A stretch of 64,000 nt of DNA from Acholoe squamosa (GCA_949317995.1 OX439052.1:37697932-37761931), one strand, 5' to 3'. Shown: positions 42,335 to 53,010, numbered from the stretch's first letter. Notes: generated from the sequence alone by a model not told the origin. Numbers and translations: made by a program.

Positions 42335-43582
42335 CTACTCCCAGTAGTTCTCTCTCTCTGTGGTATGGTAATTTCTCTCATGTTTAGAGAGGGTTCTACC
42401 TGCAAAGGCTACTGGTCTGAGCACTCCTTCATTATCTCTCTGTGAGAGTACAGCTCCTAAACTCACATTGGAAGCATCAGTTGCCAAACTGAACTCTTTC
42501 TCATAGTTTGGATATCTGAGAAGAGCATTGGTACAGAGGGCATGCTTTAATGCTTTGGAAGCATTATCTGCATCCTCTGTCCAGACAAATGCTTTGAGAT
42601 GTGTTTGTAGATCGTACAATGGTCTAGCAATTTGGGCATAATCTTTGATAAACTTTTTGAAGTATTGGCATAGTCCTGTGAAAGATCTGACATTTTTGAC
42701 TGATTTTGGTGTTGGGAAAGTTTTGATTGATTCCACCTTTGTGGGAGATGGTTGTAGTCCCATGGGTGTGACTCTCATTCCCAAGAAGTCTATTCTGTCT
42801 ATGAAGTATTCACATTTTGATTTCTTCAATTTGAGTTTACCAACTCTTAAGCTGTTGAAAACATCTTCCAGGTCATGGAAGTGTTGTTCGATGGATGGTG
42901 ATAATACCAATATGTCATTTAGGTATAGTAGGGCACATTTGTATTTGAGTTTGTTCAGAATCAATGTTACTAGATGGCAGAATCCTGCAGGGGCCGTAGC
43001 AAGTCCCATCCGCATCTTTTGGTAGACATATTTTTTGTCATTTGCTATGAATGCGGTTTTGTGCTGGTCCTCCTCTCTTATAGGCATTTGAAAAAATCCC
43101 TGTTGGGCATCTAGCTTACTGAATACTCTTGGTCTGAGTGACCCTATCATGTCTAGAGTGTTATCGGCCTGGGGTGTAGATAAGGGTTGATCGATTGTAT
43201 TTTGGTTCAAATGAAGAAAATCTGTTACGAGCCTATGGCCTCCTGATGCTTTTTGTACTAAAAAGGATCTGGATGCCCAGGGGGCCTCAGCACATTCTCT
43301 GAGAATGCCCTGCTGTACTAGCCTTTCACATTCTTCCCCTATTGCGGCCTGTTTTTCTGGTGTTTGCCTATATGGTAGGAAATGACATGGTACTGCTTCA
43401 GGCTTTACATGCATAGAGTGGGTATACAGGTGTGTGGCACCAATGTCTCCATTTTCTTCTACAAATATATCATCATATTTGGTCAGCAGTGATTCTAACC
43501 TATCATGCTGATCTTTTGATGTGAGCACAGATTTTGGTGGAACATTCTCTTCCAATTCCTGGCTCGAGGTCATGTGCCTCAC
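42335..43582 (-). CDS. Reverse transcriptase/RNase H of gypsy element 2
   Basis: This is an open frame of 415 codons. RT motifs: PYRQTPEKQAAIGEE, GILRECAEAPWASR, LVTDFLHLNQNTI, FSKLDAQQGFFQMP (catalytic Asp), MGLATAPAGFCHL, then YLNDILVLSP where the family has YLDD. The thumb (NVRSFTGLCQYFKKFI) and RNase H start (FSLATDASNVSLGAVL, YHTTERE) follow. Stop at 42335 cuts RNase H. The Asp to Asn change in the catalytic box should abolish polymerase activity even though the frame is open. Confidence 0.9.
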   Translation of the reverse strand: MRHMTSSQELEENVPPKSVLTSKDQHDRLESLLTKYDDIFVEENGDIGATHLYTHSMHVKPEAVPCHFLPYRQTPEKQAAIGEECERLVQQGILRECAEAPWASRSFLVQKASGGHRLVTDFLHLNQNTIDQPLSTPQADNTLDMIGSLRPRVFSKLDAQQGFFQMPIREEDQHKTAFIANDKKYVYQKMRMGLATAPAGFCHLVTLILNKLKYKCALLYLNDILVLSPSIEQHFHDLEDVFNSLRVGKLKLKKSKCEYFIDRIDFLGMRVTPMGLQPSPTKVESIKTFPTPKSVKNVRSFTGLCQYFKKFIKDYAQIARPLYDLQTHLKAFVWTEDADNASKALKHALCTNALLRYPNYEKEFSLATDASNVSLGAVLSQRDNEGVLRPVAFAGRTLSKHERNYHTTERENYWE

Positions 43583-44308
43583 TATGTATAGCTGCTATTT
43601 CGGAGAGATTGATTGCGTTAGGTTCAGGGTCAGCATATGTAGACTCACAGTCTGAGTCTGTGTCACTGAATGGAGGTTCATCCTCAGGCCGTATGGCTGA
43701 GATGGATTGATCAGTGTGTGGGGTAGTGTCTGACACCTGTTGGGGTTTTTCTAAATCAGATTCATTGACTTCCTGAAATAGAGCTATGATGGCACCCTTT
43801 TTGATTTTATGTGGGCGCCTGCTGGTGTTGAGTAACACTAGGGGTTGTTCATTGTTTTTTCCTAGGGGTTACTGCTGCCCTTTGAACTAGATATGGGGCA
43901 TTGTTATTTCTCTCGAGGTTATCTACTACTCCAGTTTTGCCTTGCAGTGATTGAGTAGATGTGACTTTACCCAATACTGCAAGTTCAGGGAATGGAGGGA
44001 TGGTAAAATCCCTCACTGCCCTAATGGGTTTGAGAATTTGTTCAGGATCAATATTGAATTCAATTTGAGATTTTGTAGTCCTTAGGAACAATGGGCTGTG
44101 TGAGGTTGGGAATTACAGCAAATTGGTATTGGAATCTGACACCTTGGACTCTAAAATTCAGCATAGCTGAATGTCTAACATGACACACTGATCCATCTGC
44201 CAAATGGATATTGATTTTTGACTTCCTTAGTTGGAAATGGAATCTCTTTTGGAGATCCATGAGGAATGCCTGTCTGACACAGGTGATAGTAGCACCTGTA
44301 TCAACCAA
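43583..44308 (-). pseudogene. Protease of gypsy element 2 and connection to RT
   Basis: The retropepsin active site MVDTGATITCV is at 44308, followed by HLADGSVCHVRHS and FAVIPNL (flap and dimer region). Frameshifts near 44070 and 43845 split it from the downstream connecting region (43838-43503), which is acidic (DEPPFSDTDSDCEST). The protease would process gag and pol. Confidence 0.8.
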
Positions 44309-46351
44309 CCATTGTACATCTGAAACATCATAAAGATTTGCATTGATACAGTCATTTTGAAGAAGTACAATAAAAAGCTTGTATCTTTGATGATGAATCT
44401 GGTTGGGTGATGTGTATCACTGATGGACGTCTCTGTCTGTTAGATGGTAGATTGGCACTAGCAATTGTCTCTGGTTGAATGTTTGTTAATCCTGAGTGAT
44501 TGTTTGTATTTGGGGTGTCACAGTGTACTGGCCCATCGGCACTGTGACATCCTAGTTTTCCTGGTTCTATGGGGTGGCTGTGATGTTTGCCACCAGAAGC
44601 TTGGAGATTTGATCCATCACGTTAAGTGGTATGTGGGGGTTACTCTGCTGGTTCCCCTGGTAACCTCTTGTGTTGGGTTTGTAATCCTCCTGATGTGAGT
44701 TGGACCCTGGTTGTATTGACCAGAGTTGCTGTAGTGACCAGAGTTGTTGGAACCCTGGTTATTGTAGGATCCAGAGTTGTTGGATCCCAGATTGTTGTAG
44801 GAACCAGAGTTGCTGGATCCCTGGTTGGAGTAGGATCCATTGTTGTTGTTGTAGCGACCAGAGTTGTTGGAACCCTGGCAGTTGTAGGAACCATTGTTGT
44901 TGTAGGATCCACTGTTGTAGTTCCTATGTGGACTATGGCTCCTGCTGTTGGATCCTTAGTTATATGATCTGCCATTACTTGGAGTTCTATCTCTCCTATC
45001 AATGTATAAAGAGTTACTATTGTTGGAGTTGGATGAGCTGTTGTCTTTTCTACTGTTGTGACCCCCCCCCAGTTGTTGCTGTTACCCCCCCCTACCTCTA
45101 CCTCTATTGGGGCGGTAGTTGGGGTCATAGTTATTTCCTCTATATCTACGGGTAGGGTCCTTGGAGACAACCTTAGCTTCCTGCTGCCTTACATGGGCAC
45201 ATTAGGTTAACATCTTCTTCCTCTGAACTAGTGGTGACTTCCTGGACCTTTCCCTTAGTAGACTGTGGGTTAGACTCCCCATCCCTTACTTTCCTAGATT
45301 TAACTTGGGTTTCAACCTCTAAAGCTAGGTCTAGGGCTTGGTCAAAAGAGTCTATTTTCTTGTTTTCAATAGCTACAGAGATCCAGGGCCTCATGCCTTG
45401 GGTAAATGTTCTGAGTAAGGTTTCATCCTCTAGGCGTTGGGCATTACACACTTTTCTGAGATGGCATGCATAGTCTAGGATAGGTTCATCTGCCTTTGGG
45501 GAACAGAGTGCAGTCCTGGAGATGACATTGTCTCGAGTAGCAAATTACTCTTTTAGTTCATGTACTACATTGGTCCATGTCAACTTATCAGGTGTGGCAC
45601 TTTCCTTGAAGGATTCAAACCAAGCCAATGCTTGTCCTTCAAGGTACTTGGGTAAATATGTTACCATGGTGTCACTGTCTGTTACTTTATACTTGTCCTT
45701 CAGATACTCTGGGAATTTGTGATCAATAAATAGTGCTGTTGACATGAGTGGTGATGGGTGAGAAAAAGTTTTGGGTTTGGTTACCTCATGTTGCCTGATC
45801 TTCCTGTCGTGTTGAGTGTCTGTCTAGGATCTTGGTCATGTTGGACATCATGGAGATCATGACATCATCCTTGGATCCAGATGCAGATGGTGTGACGATA
45901 GGTGTGGTGGTGGGTGTGGGAGGCTGTGAGGTCTGGGTTGATACCAACTTCATGAGATCTGCTATCTGTTGTTGCTGCCTATCTAGGGCCTTCCGCTGGT
46001 CTTCCATGGCCTTCTGTTGGTCTTCCATGGCCTTCTGCTGGGTGTCTATCGCTGCATTCCTCTCTGTCAATTGTTGACTGAGGATCCTCTCCCTCTCCTG
46101 CTGCTGGGACTTGTTGGTCTCTAGGGCAGTAACTGCATCTTGGATGGCCTTCTTATAGGCCCTTATCTTCTCAGCTGTCTGATTAGGTTGAGGGCCTTCA
46201 TCGGTGTCCATGGTGGAGGGTGTAGGAGATGTGTCTCTGGAGGTGTGGCTATCAAAGGCAGGTGCTGGGGTGGAAGATCTAGATGAGGGTGTGGATCCAC
46301 CCCCTGGGGCAGATCCTTCTTCCTCAGAGGTAGATAGCGTGAGTTGGGCAT
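44309..46351 (-). pseudogene. Gag-like region of gypsy element 2
   Basis: The N-terminal part (46211-45786) is a Gln-rich coiled coil with repeated KAMEDQQ units. The central part (45745-45173) has retrotransposon gag landmarks (YLEGQALAWFESFK, WTNVVHELKE, LLRTFTQGMRPW). After a charged stretch comes a Gly/Asn/Ser/Tyr-rich repeat region (44960-44690) in place of an obvious CCHC knuckle. Stops and frameshifts lie near 45750, 45540 and 45170. Gag would form the virus-like particle. Confidence 0.7.
44690..44960 (-). repeat. Gly-Asn-Ser-Tyr-rich coding repeat in gag
   Basis: Imperfect repeats of about 30 bp encode units such as SGSYNNQGSNN on the minus strand, at least eight times. The composition is prion-like/low-complexity. 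All three frames are repetitive, so the Thr/Pro-rich antisense-frame ORF across it is an artefact. Confidence 0.75.
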
Positions 46352-46918
46352 CCCGTAGGGATCCCTGAGAACTGTTGGATCCCTGAGAACTGATTGGTCC
46401 CTGAGTAGACAGGGTGGGTGAAGTGGGGTTTACTGTGTGTGAGTCTGCTGTATTGGAGGCTGAGTTGCCCCTGGTGGGTCTCCTAGATCTAGGGGGAAGG
46501 GAGACCTCCTCAGCAGGTTCCTGAATATGTAAAGTTTTTGTGTGTTGTTCTGCCAGCTTGACTGATAAGAGTTTGTGTAATTTGGGATCTTAGTAGGATG
46601 TTCTCCACCACTTTGTCATACTAGTATTTGTGCATGATTAAGTTGTCATATGAGAAATATCATATGACTAGTGGTATATAGAGAGTAAGAATATCAAGCT
46701 CTTATTAGTGCTATTCCAGTTATCACTGGTTTATTCAGCTTAGGCAGAACATGTTATGTATCAGTAATACAAATGTTAATATGCAGGTAATTTCCACACA
46801 CAGTAATTATACAGTTATTTAAAAAATATAAAGTTCTGTTCCACTCCACCTGTGTAATAATACTGATAATAATAATTCACTGTCCAGGATGGTCCTAGCT
46901 GTGGGAACCCACCTAGGA
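46352..46918 (-). other. Leader of gypsy element 2
   Basis: Mostly non-coding. At the far end a palindrome-like block (46893-46919, GTCCTAGCTGTGGGAACCCA) adjoins repeat B. A primer binding site would be expected near 46905-46918, and TGGGGTCC on the minus strand is a weak candidate. Confidence 0.35.
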
Positions 46919-47562
46919 CCCCATTGTCTCGGTCAGTTTGGCATGTTCCGACCCTCATAACTCGGTCGTTTCTGTGTCTACAACCTTCATATTGTGCATG
47001 CGCAGAGTTGAATATATCAAAATTCTACTTCTTGCTTTCCGGGCGCGTAACTTGCGCTGGTTTGTCTGTAGCGCATTCAAAGGTTGAAACAGTCCCGGTT
47101 GCATAACTTCCTTAATAATGGAAGTTGGGCCTTGATCTTGGGCTCATTTTGATTGTCTAATTATGGCGGTTACATAATTGCCTTCATATTTGACCTGGAT
47201 TGGTCTGGAGCGATGCTAGAGCGACCGGAATGTTATGGTGTTGTTACTTATGTAACCTATTGTTCAGTCTTTGGTGCTCAGACACCCATGACAGCGTCAG
47301 TGGTGCTCAGCCTCCCATGACAGTCGGTTGCATTTACTTTAGAACATTATATACACTATTGTTTGTGTTCAGTGAACCATTAGGTCAGTCTGCTTTGACC
47401 ATTAAATCATCATATTGTGGAGTGGACCATGAGGTCGGTTCCTTTGGTGTTAGAACTTATGTATATTTGACATAGCTGGTGTGCAGTGGGGCATGAATGC
47501 TCATATGGACATACAATGTATTAATTTCTTATATATTCTTTGATTAATACAGTAATATGTTA
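46919..47562 (-). repeat. Repeat B (candidate 5' LTR of gypsy element 2)
   Basis: This is the partner of repeat A (29505-30138), aligned from CCCCATTGTCTCGGTC to CAGTAATATGTTA with scattered substitutions. Homology ends sharply at 47562, where CTAGCATTCTGG begins. Confidence 0.5.
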
Positions 47563-47783
47563 CTAGCATTCTGGTTACCATGGTAACATGACCTAATTTG
47601 GGAATTAGTGTAGTCACGTGACCCCTTGTTTGTAAACAACAACACGTGGTGCAGCCATGTGGTCCTTTGTTTGTAAACAAAGGGGCGTGGCTAATTATCT
47701 AAATTAGATATATCAAATGCATTTCACCTTTTTTTTATAGTTTATTTTATCAAAAATATAAATACAAGTATATACATTCATCT

Positions 47784-48378
47784 TTAATCATAATTCAGGC
47801 TGTACATAGTGTAATCTTTGTATATGGTTTTCATGCAAGCGTTCTTTCGAAATGAAGGAATGGTGTGAGTCATACCCCCTGTCCAAAATTCATCTAAATT
47901 ACAATAGAAATCCGCTGAAGTATAATACCAACTATGCCATTCAGTTTGTGCGGACATGACGCTTCTCAGTAGGGCGTTCTGTATATTTTCAAAATGAAAC
48001 TCTCTACAGAGCACACAATCTAAACACTCTTGACAGAAGGTGTTGAATATTCTCTCAGAGTTATGACAACACATATCCCGTAAAAAAGTCTGAGTTTTCC
48101 TCGAGAAGAATTATTAAAGCGTCAGTAGATTCTAACGTATACCGCCTTTTGATGAAAGGACAGGTTTTCTGATTGTGAAATTTATATAGTCCTATCAATC
48201 TATCTGTGAAGACATTGGTCCCTCTCCAGAAAACATCTTTGAAACACTCTTTCAACGAATAGAATGTCTGATTAGAAATGAGTCCTTTATGAACATTTTG
48301 TTTTAACAACGGTGCTTTAAGAACAGCACATCTGTTGCATTCATAATATCCCATGTGTAAAACGGTTTGCAAGTGCAC
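47784..48378 (-). pseudogene. Unknown viral-island protein with Cys/His residues
   Basis: Two overlapping frames (48378-48061 and 48074-47784) probably form one gene split by a frameshift at a T-run near 48080. The upstream half has HMGYYECNRCAVLKAPLL and TDRLIGLYKFHNQKTC. The downstream half has CCHNSERIFNTFCQECLDC and SWYYTSADFYCNLDEFW. Several C-x2-C pairs hint at metal binding. I do not recognise the family. It lies directly downstream of the Gly/Ala-rich gene on the same strand. Confidence 0.45.
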
Positions 48379-48389
48379 ATATTATCCTT

Positions 48390-48584
48390 TTAAGAAATAC
48401 AAGTAGGTGAGGTAGTATCTTGAACGTTAGAGATTCCAGACAGAAGAGCTATATGCATGGGCGACGGGGTCGTAATAACATGCAATCTTGTACAGCATCC
48501 AAGATATTTTTTACCCCCCTCAGCGTATTTAGCCAGAGCTGCGATGTCTATGGATTTAGGTGTGAGCAGCAGCAGCAGCATCAT

Positions 48585-48619
<35 letters not shown>

Positions 48620-48768
48620 CCACCACCACCAGCAGTGTCCAACCATCCGTACGGATCGAAATAAAATTCGTTGTTAGCGTCACCTGTGAACTGATCAGCA
48701 AGGACCTCGATATCCGTGGGGGAATATGGTGATGGTGTAGTAGTCTGTAGAGAGGTCGGTGTTTCCAT
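48390..48768 (-). pseudogene. Gly/Ala-rich viral-type protein (frameshift in a repeat)
   Basis: The start ATG at 48768 lies 40 bases after a conserved core promoter. The N-terminus (METPTSLQTTTPSPYSPTD, NNEFYFDPYGWLD) leads into poly-Gly/Ala coded by GGT/GCT runs (48565-48640). The frame then shifts, and the C-terminus (SIDIAALAKYAEGG, VQDTTSPTCIS) continues in another frame to 48390. A non-triplet indel in the run is the likely cause. Function unknown. Confidence 0.5.
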
Positions 48769-48810
48769 GATGAAGGTGGCAGAGAAAGTGTGAGAGAACA
48801 AAATTTCACT

Positions 48811-48822
48811 CTCCCTTATGTA
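48811..48822 (-). promoter_or_regulatory. Core promoter TACATAAGGGAG
   Basis: On the minus strand, TACATAAGGGAG is followed by CTCTCACACTTTCTCTGCC before the ATG at 48768. It matches the promoter at 27149 in sequence and spacing. Confidence 0.6.
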
Positions 48823-48869
48823 CCCGTCCGAGATAAGCCTCTCAACTGTGGTTTTAAATTGATCAAAGA

Positions 48870-49110
48870 CTTAAAAGAGTTTTAATCCGATTTTCACAGA
48901 GACCTTCACTCAGTAGGGTATCTGTCTGTTTTGATTTTCACCTGCCATTTGCTGTAGAAACGGATCCCTTAGATCATTAAGTGTGGTCGGTCCCAGAGGG
49001 AAAGATAAAAGACTTAAAGGCTGTGATTCACATAGTCACAGAGATTCTTCCTCTGTAGGGTATCTGTTTGTCACCCACCGTTCACTGCAGGAGGGTTTAA
49101 CTTAGATCAT
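48870..49110 (-). promoter_or_regulatory. Paired upstream regulatory repeats, right locus
   Basis: Two units (near 48880-48975 and 49020-49100), read on the minus strand, share CAGATACCCTAC, GAG-GAA--TCTCTGTGA and GATCTAAG with the units at 26778-27110. The order relative to the promoter is also conserved. Confidence 0.65.
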
Positions 49111-50090
49111 CAGAGTGTTGTCTCATGGTGACAAGAGGAGCAGGAGGAAGGGGGATTAACTTGTTGATTTTGTTAGACTTAATCTACTTACCACTTGTCC
49201 ACCTTTGCAGTCACAGACAGAGTGGCAGACACGCGCCCTGGGGTATTTTCCTGTGATGCATAGACAGGTAGGTAGGTAGGTAGGTGCCGTAGTACTTTGC
49301 ATCTTAGGCTAGGTGTGACCCCCTTAAGTTCAAGGGTGTACCTTATAGGTATGGGTTACTATAAATCACTACTCAAATGTCAAAAAAAAAAAAGAATAAA
49401 AATGGCACTTTACACTTTACAGCATTCCCTCAAGTTGGGGGCATACCTTATACGCGAGGTATTACAGTAGGTAGGTATGCGGGGAGGTGTGCATCTGTCC
49501 ACCAATTTTTGGGGCCACACGCGCTGCTGCTGCTGCTGCGCACCCCACACCTTGGCTAGTGAGTGATCCAATTAAAACACTTTGACTTCTCTGTTACAAG
49601 ATTATATTTTCCCCCTACTGTTAACCACCCCCTGTAGTTTTTGTATACAGACTTTGAACGTCTTAATCTCCTAACGAGCCATAATCCCCTTATACATGTA
49701 AGTCGCATTAAGGTAATTACTACAGTTGTTACACCTGTTTATCCCATCTGATACCCTTGTTCCAAAAGCATTTTTGTCCCCTTGATGTGGGGTGAAAGGA
49801 TCCAGGTGAAAACGGGATTATATGATTCTCTCAACTATATAAGGAGCCCTGATTTTTATTGGAAGAGCAGAACACATTCGCTGTCTCTTTTGACACCACC
49901 ACCACTGCTTCTATACCACTGCTTTTTGCTTGCTGCTTGCTGCCACCACCACCGTCGCTGTAGATACCTTGCCACCTGTTTACCACCTACACTCTAGGAG
50001 GAAATTCGAGTCCATCACTCTCTTTATTATTTTCTTTTTGAGCTTTTATTTTATTTTCACTTTTTTTTTGTTGAAATATTCCCCTTGAGA
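49111..50090. other. Intergenic DNA with a + strand core promoter
   Basis: The stretch holds a GGTA microsatellite (49266-49287), a short tandem-like pair (49331 and 49432) and CTATATAAGGAG at 49835-49846. That box is a TATA like those at 27149 and 48822 and probably starts the + strand transcript leading to 50193. The leader is CACCAC/CTGCTT-rich. No gene is seen before 50091. Confidence 0.45.
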
Positions 50091-50192
50091 TGGAGCGAGA
50101 TTTGAAAAAAACGGTTAGGGAAACCTTATCTATTTTCTTATCTCAACGTACAGATTGGCACATATTTTCAGTCTCATGTCTCTTTTAAGGCG

Positions 50193-50887
50193 ATGAATAA
50201 TTTAATGAAAAACAAATTAAGTTGCAGCGCCAGTATCAGCAGCAGTAATACCAAAAGTAATAGTAGTGATAGAAATAGGGAAAGCAGTTGGAGCAGAAAA
50301 AGAAGAAACACCACCAGGGAAAGGAGTAGTAGTAGTAGTAGCAGTAGAAGAAGAAGTAGCGACTCTTCTTCAGCAGCAGTAGCAGCAGTAGCAGAAGCAG
50401 TAGAAGCAGCAGCAGTAGCACCAGCAAAAGCAGGAGAAGAAGTAGTAAAAAAGGAAAAAATAGAGGTATGGCCGAACGCTGTCTTTAAAGAAAGGAATTT
50501 ACTCCATTACTGTTTGATAACCACCCTCAGTGCACCCACTCGTTGGGCATTTCATGACAGTAAAGGGTGTTCAAATATGGTGAGAATAAGCGCAATGAAA
50601 AGATTCGACGAGGACATTGGTTATTTGGGGGTAACTGCGCTCCCACTCGGTGGGTGTGCGTGGTGGCCGATGAAAACACGATCTGGAATCGTTTCGAAGT
50701 CATCACCTGTTATCTGGCCTATTACAATGAGGACGAATTGAAGAATAAGGGGACATACTACTTTCAAGATTACATTCAAGATTGTGTTTGTTGCCACTGT
50801 GCTGTAACCCCTGATACCTTTTTGGATACAGTTGTGTTAAAGAGGAGAGGAAAAAGGCAAAGCAACAAGCTTTGCCCAAATAGTTAA
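50193..50887 (+). pseudogene. Ser/Arg- and Ala-rich viral-type protein (frameshift)
   Basis: The N-terminal part is coded by AGT/AGC/GTA/GCA repeats (poly-Ser, Arg-Ser, Ala-Val runs; 50220-50440). An ordered C-terminal part follows: WPNAVFKERNLLHYCL and APTRWAFHDSKG in one frame. After a shift near 50565 it reads RRGHWLFGGNCAPTRWVC, NEDELKNKGTYYFQDYI and CVCCHC to 50887. The family is unknown. The pattern of a repeat-expanded N-terminus and a conserved-looking tail is shared with neighbouring genes. A short in-frame ATG peptide at 50091 may be an upstream ORF. Confidence 0.5.
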
Positions 50888-51205
50888 AGAAAAAGGCAAA
50901 GCCACAAGCTTTGCTCAAAGAGAAAAAAAGATTGCCCCCTTTTTTATTTCTATTTTTTTAGAAATAATTTTTTATCAGACTCTATTTTTTTTATGGAAAT
51001 ATGACATGTATAAAATTGAGTGAAAATAAAATATATTGCATAACAAGAGAAAAAAAATATGAGAGACGGTGATGTTATCGGGTGTCGTAAAAAGTAACAA
51101 GATAGAAATAAACTCGCTACCACTCTTTCCTGACAACCACTCGTCATCAAGCGTTCAACTGAGGAACACCATGACCGTAGTAGTAGAGATCACCACCACT
51201 TCTTT

Positions 51206-51239
<34 letters not shown>

Positions 51240-51864
51240 ACTACTACTACTACTACTACAAGATTTCAAGACTCAAGATTCAAGAAAAATTTACTTGCCA
51301 TAATAAAGTTCACATATGTACATGTAAAGTTGTAAATACAATTTCCGTACTCTTCGATATAAATAACCTAGATTATGAAACATATTTTATATAATATATT
51401 GAGCTAATTAAAATAATGAAATAAAGTTATTATTATGACAAAACGGCTGCCTCTTAATAAATTATTTTTAGTTGGCCACCTGTATTTAATCAAATACATA
51501 TTTTAATACTATGTAGTAATAAATATAGAACTAGTTTACAGAGACAATACAAGACAAGACAACTTGAGGAGAAAATATTGATTATTGTGGTAATAATATC
51601 ACATTAAAAATTTAAGTGTAGTAATGTAATTAATATTTTGCGAATATTAATCCCATTTGTCAATGATATGACTTCTGGCAAAGTATTTACTTATCAGTGG
51701 AATAAAAAAGTTCTGGCAAAGTATTTACATACAATAACACAATAAGTTATGATATATTAATATCAATTTATACATGAAATGATATTTAAAGTGTTATCTA
51801 TTGTGAATTATCAAAATTAATACCCATCTATGTAACACCATTTTTGCAAAAGTAATAGTAGTAA

Positions 51865-51900
<36 letters not shown>

Positions 51901-51923
51901 AACCCCATAACTACTGCTGAAAA
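50888..51923. other. Non-coding region with two triplet microsatellites
   Basis: A short ORF at 51069-51335 contains (CTG)n(CTA)n at 51218-51262 and is not convincing. From 51340 the DNA is AT-rich with GGCAAAGTATTTAC repeated at 51676 and 51715. (TAC)n at 51868-51899 lies just before the ATPase ATG. Confidence 0.4.
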
Positions 51924-52628
51924 ATGTTGAGTAGTAAAATTACAACCTTTACCGAAATAGATTTTGATCCCAGACTACAAGGTCCCTTCAGTTGCATCAT
52001 CAGTGGTCCGTCTGGTTGTGGAAAATATCGTTTGGTGAATCGATTTCTGAGTGATGTTAGCAATTTGGTCACACCGCCGGTAGAAAAGGTCTTTTACCAT
52101 TACGGCGAGTGGCAGCTGCTCTTTGAAAAAATACAAAAAGACTACGGAGTGGAATTCAGAGAAGTTCTTCCTAGCAAAGAAGACATAGCGGGAGAAGAAA
52201 AAGAAGAAGAATCGACTGCGCCTCGATCACACACTCTACTGATATTGGACAATCTGATGAGCAGTTCCAACCAGCAAGTGGTAGCTGACATCTTCACCAA
52301 ATATTCCCATCACTGGAACATGAGCGTCATATACATCACTCAGAACCTGTTCCAGAAATCACCCTAATTTAGAACTATGAGTCTGAACGCTCACTACATG
52401 ATCATTTTTAAGAACCCTTGCGACATGGGACAAATAGGTGCTCTGTCTCGTCAGGTGTTTCCCTCCAAGGCGGCAGCCCTCTCCAGAATATTTACCCATG
52501 CACTAAGGTGTCCTCACTCATACCTGCTTCTGGACTTCAAGCAGACAACACCGGACGACCTGAGAATACGCTCCTCCCTGACGTCCATAGACAATCAGAT
52601 CGTGTTCGTTCCGCTAGAGAAAAAGTGA
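51924..52628 (+). pseudogene. Packaging-type ATPase of the viral island (one in-frame TAA)
   Basis: P-loop ATPase of the FtsK/HerA-A32 type that pumps viral DNA into capsids. Walker A appears as ISGPSGCGKYRL near 52000, where a Tyr replaces the usual Ser/Thr after GK. Walker B is HTLLILDNLM (52237-52260) and the sensor segment is IYITQNLF (52330-52356). A TAA at 52365-52367 interrupts the frame. The same frame continues with MSLNAHYMIIFKNP, IGALSRQVFP and PHSYLLLDFKQ, the C-terminal part of the same fold. It then ends at 52628. Adjacent genes fit a Polinton/adintovirus-like morphogenesis cluster. Confidence 0.75.
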
Positions 52629-52639
52629 AAGAGAAAGTA

Positions 52640-52972
52640 ATGACTACTCATCGACTCAGAAGACATTACAGCACCCTTAAACAGCTGGCAAAGTTGTTTA
52701 CGGAGGATTGTGAGCAATTAAAAGGCTCTGGAAGAGACGATTTGATAACGACGTTGAGTAAAATCTGTCAGAATTTACTGGAGGGAAACATTCCACTCAC
52801 CGAGAACCAACTGGAAAGTCTTCAAGAATCTGCTGACGTGTTGAGGACGGTGAGCAAAAAAGCTACCACCATCAAAAGAAGGAGAAACGTCTTGGTTCAA
52901 AAGGGTGGTTTCCTCATTCCGGCTCTGATGGGTCTGGCCTTACCTCTTATAAAAAGCGTTCTCTGTATATAG
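52640..52972 (+). CDS. Small basic/hydrophobic minor-capsid-like protein (pX-like)
   Basis: An intact ORF of 110 residues begins 11 bases after the ATPase stop. The N-terminus is basic and helical (TTHRLRRHYSTLKQLAKL). The middle has GNIPLTENQLESLQE. The C-terminus ends with a Lys/Arg cluster (KRRRNVLVQKGGFL) and a hydrophobic stretch (IPALMGLALPLIKSVL). This layout (basic, then Q-K-G-G-F, then membrane-active helix) is that of the adenovirus pX-like proteins next to the ATPase in adintovirus/Polinton-like genomes. The role would be core or membrane interaction in the virion. No break is visible. Confidence 0.6.
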   Translation: MTTHRLRRHYSTLKQLAKLFTEDCEQLKGSGRDDLITTLSKICQNLLEGNIPLTENQLESLQESADVLRTVSKKATTIKRRRNVLVQKGGFLIPALMGLALPLIKSVLCI

Positions 52973-53010
52973 AGCTCCTCATTTGACACCTCACCACCGC
53001 ATTTGCCTCG

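Larger units (their letters stand above)
29505..47562 (-). mobile_element. Gypsy element 2 with env-like gene (decayed, minus strand)
   Basis: Read on the minus strand from 47562: repeat B, leader, gag (46351-44640), protease (44308), RT and RNase H (43582-42200), a Lys/Pro-rich linker (interrupted by LINE-B), integrase (37698-36274), env-like gene (35467-33069), a non-coding tail and repeat A. The order gag-PR-RT-RH-IN-env is that of env-bearing Ty3/gypsy elements (errantivirus-type). Every gene contains stops or frameshifts. Confidence 0.75.

Noticed and set aside
44640..45170. Thr/Pro-rich ORF of 176 codons in the gag region
   Set aside because: Another frame gives a Gly/Asn/Ser/Tyr repeat continuous with Gag; this frame is a shadow of the repeat.
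47784..48378. Second BIR domain in the Cys-rich gene
   Set aside because: C-x2-C pairs are present but the C-x16-H-x6-C spacing and flanking motif are missing.
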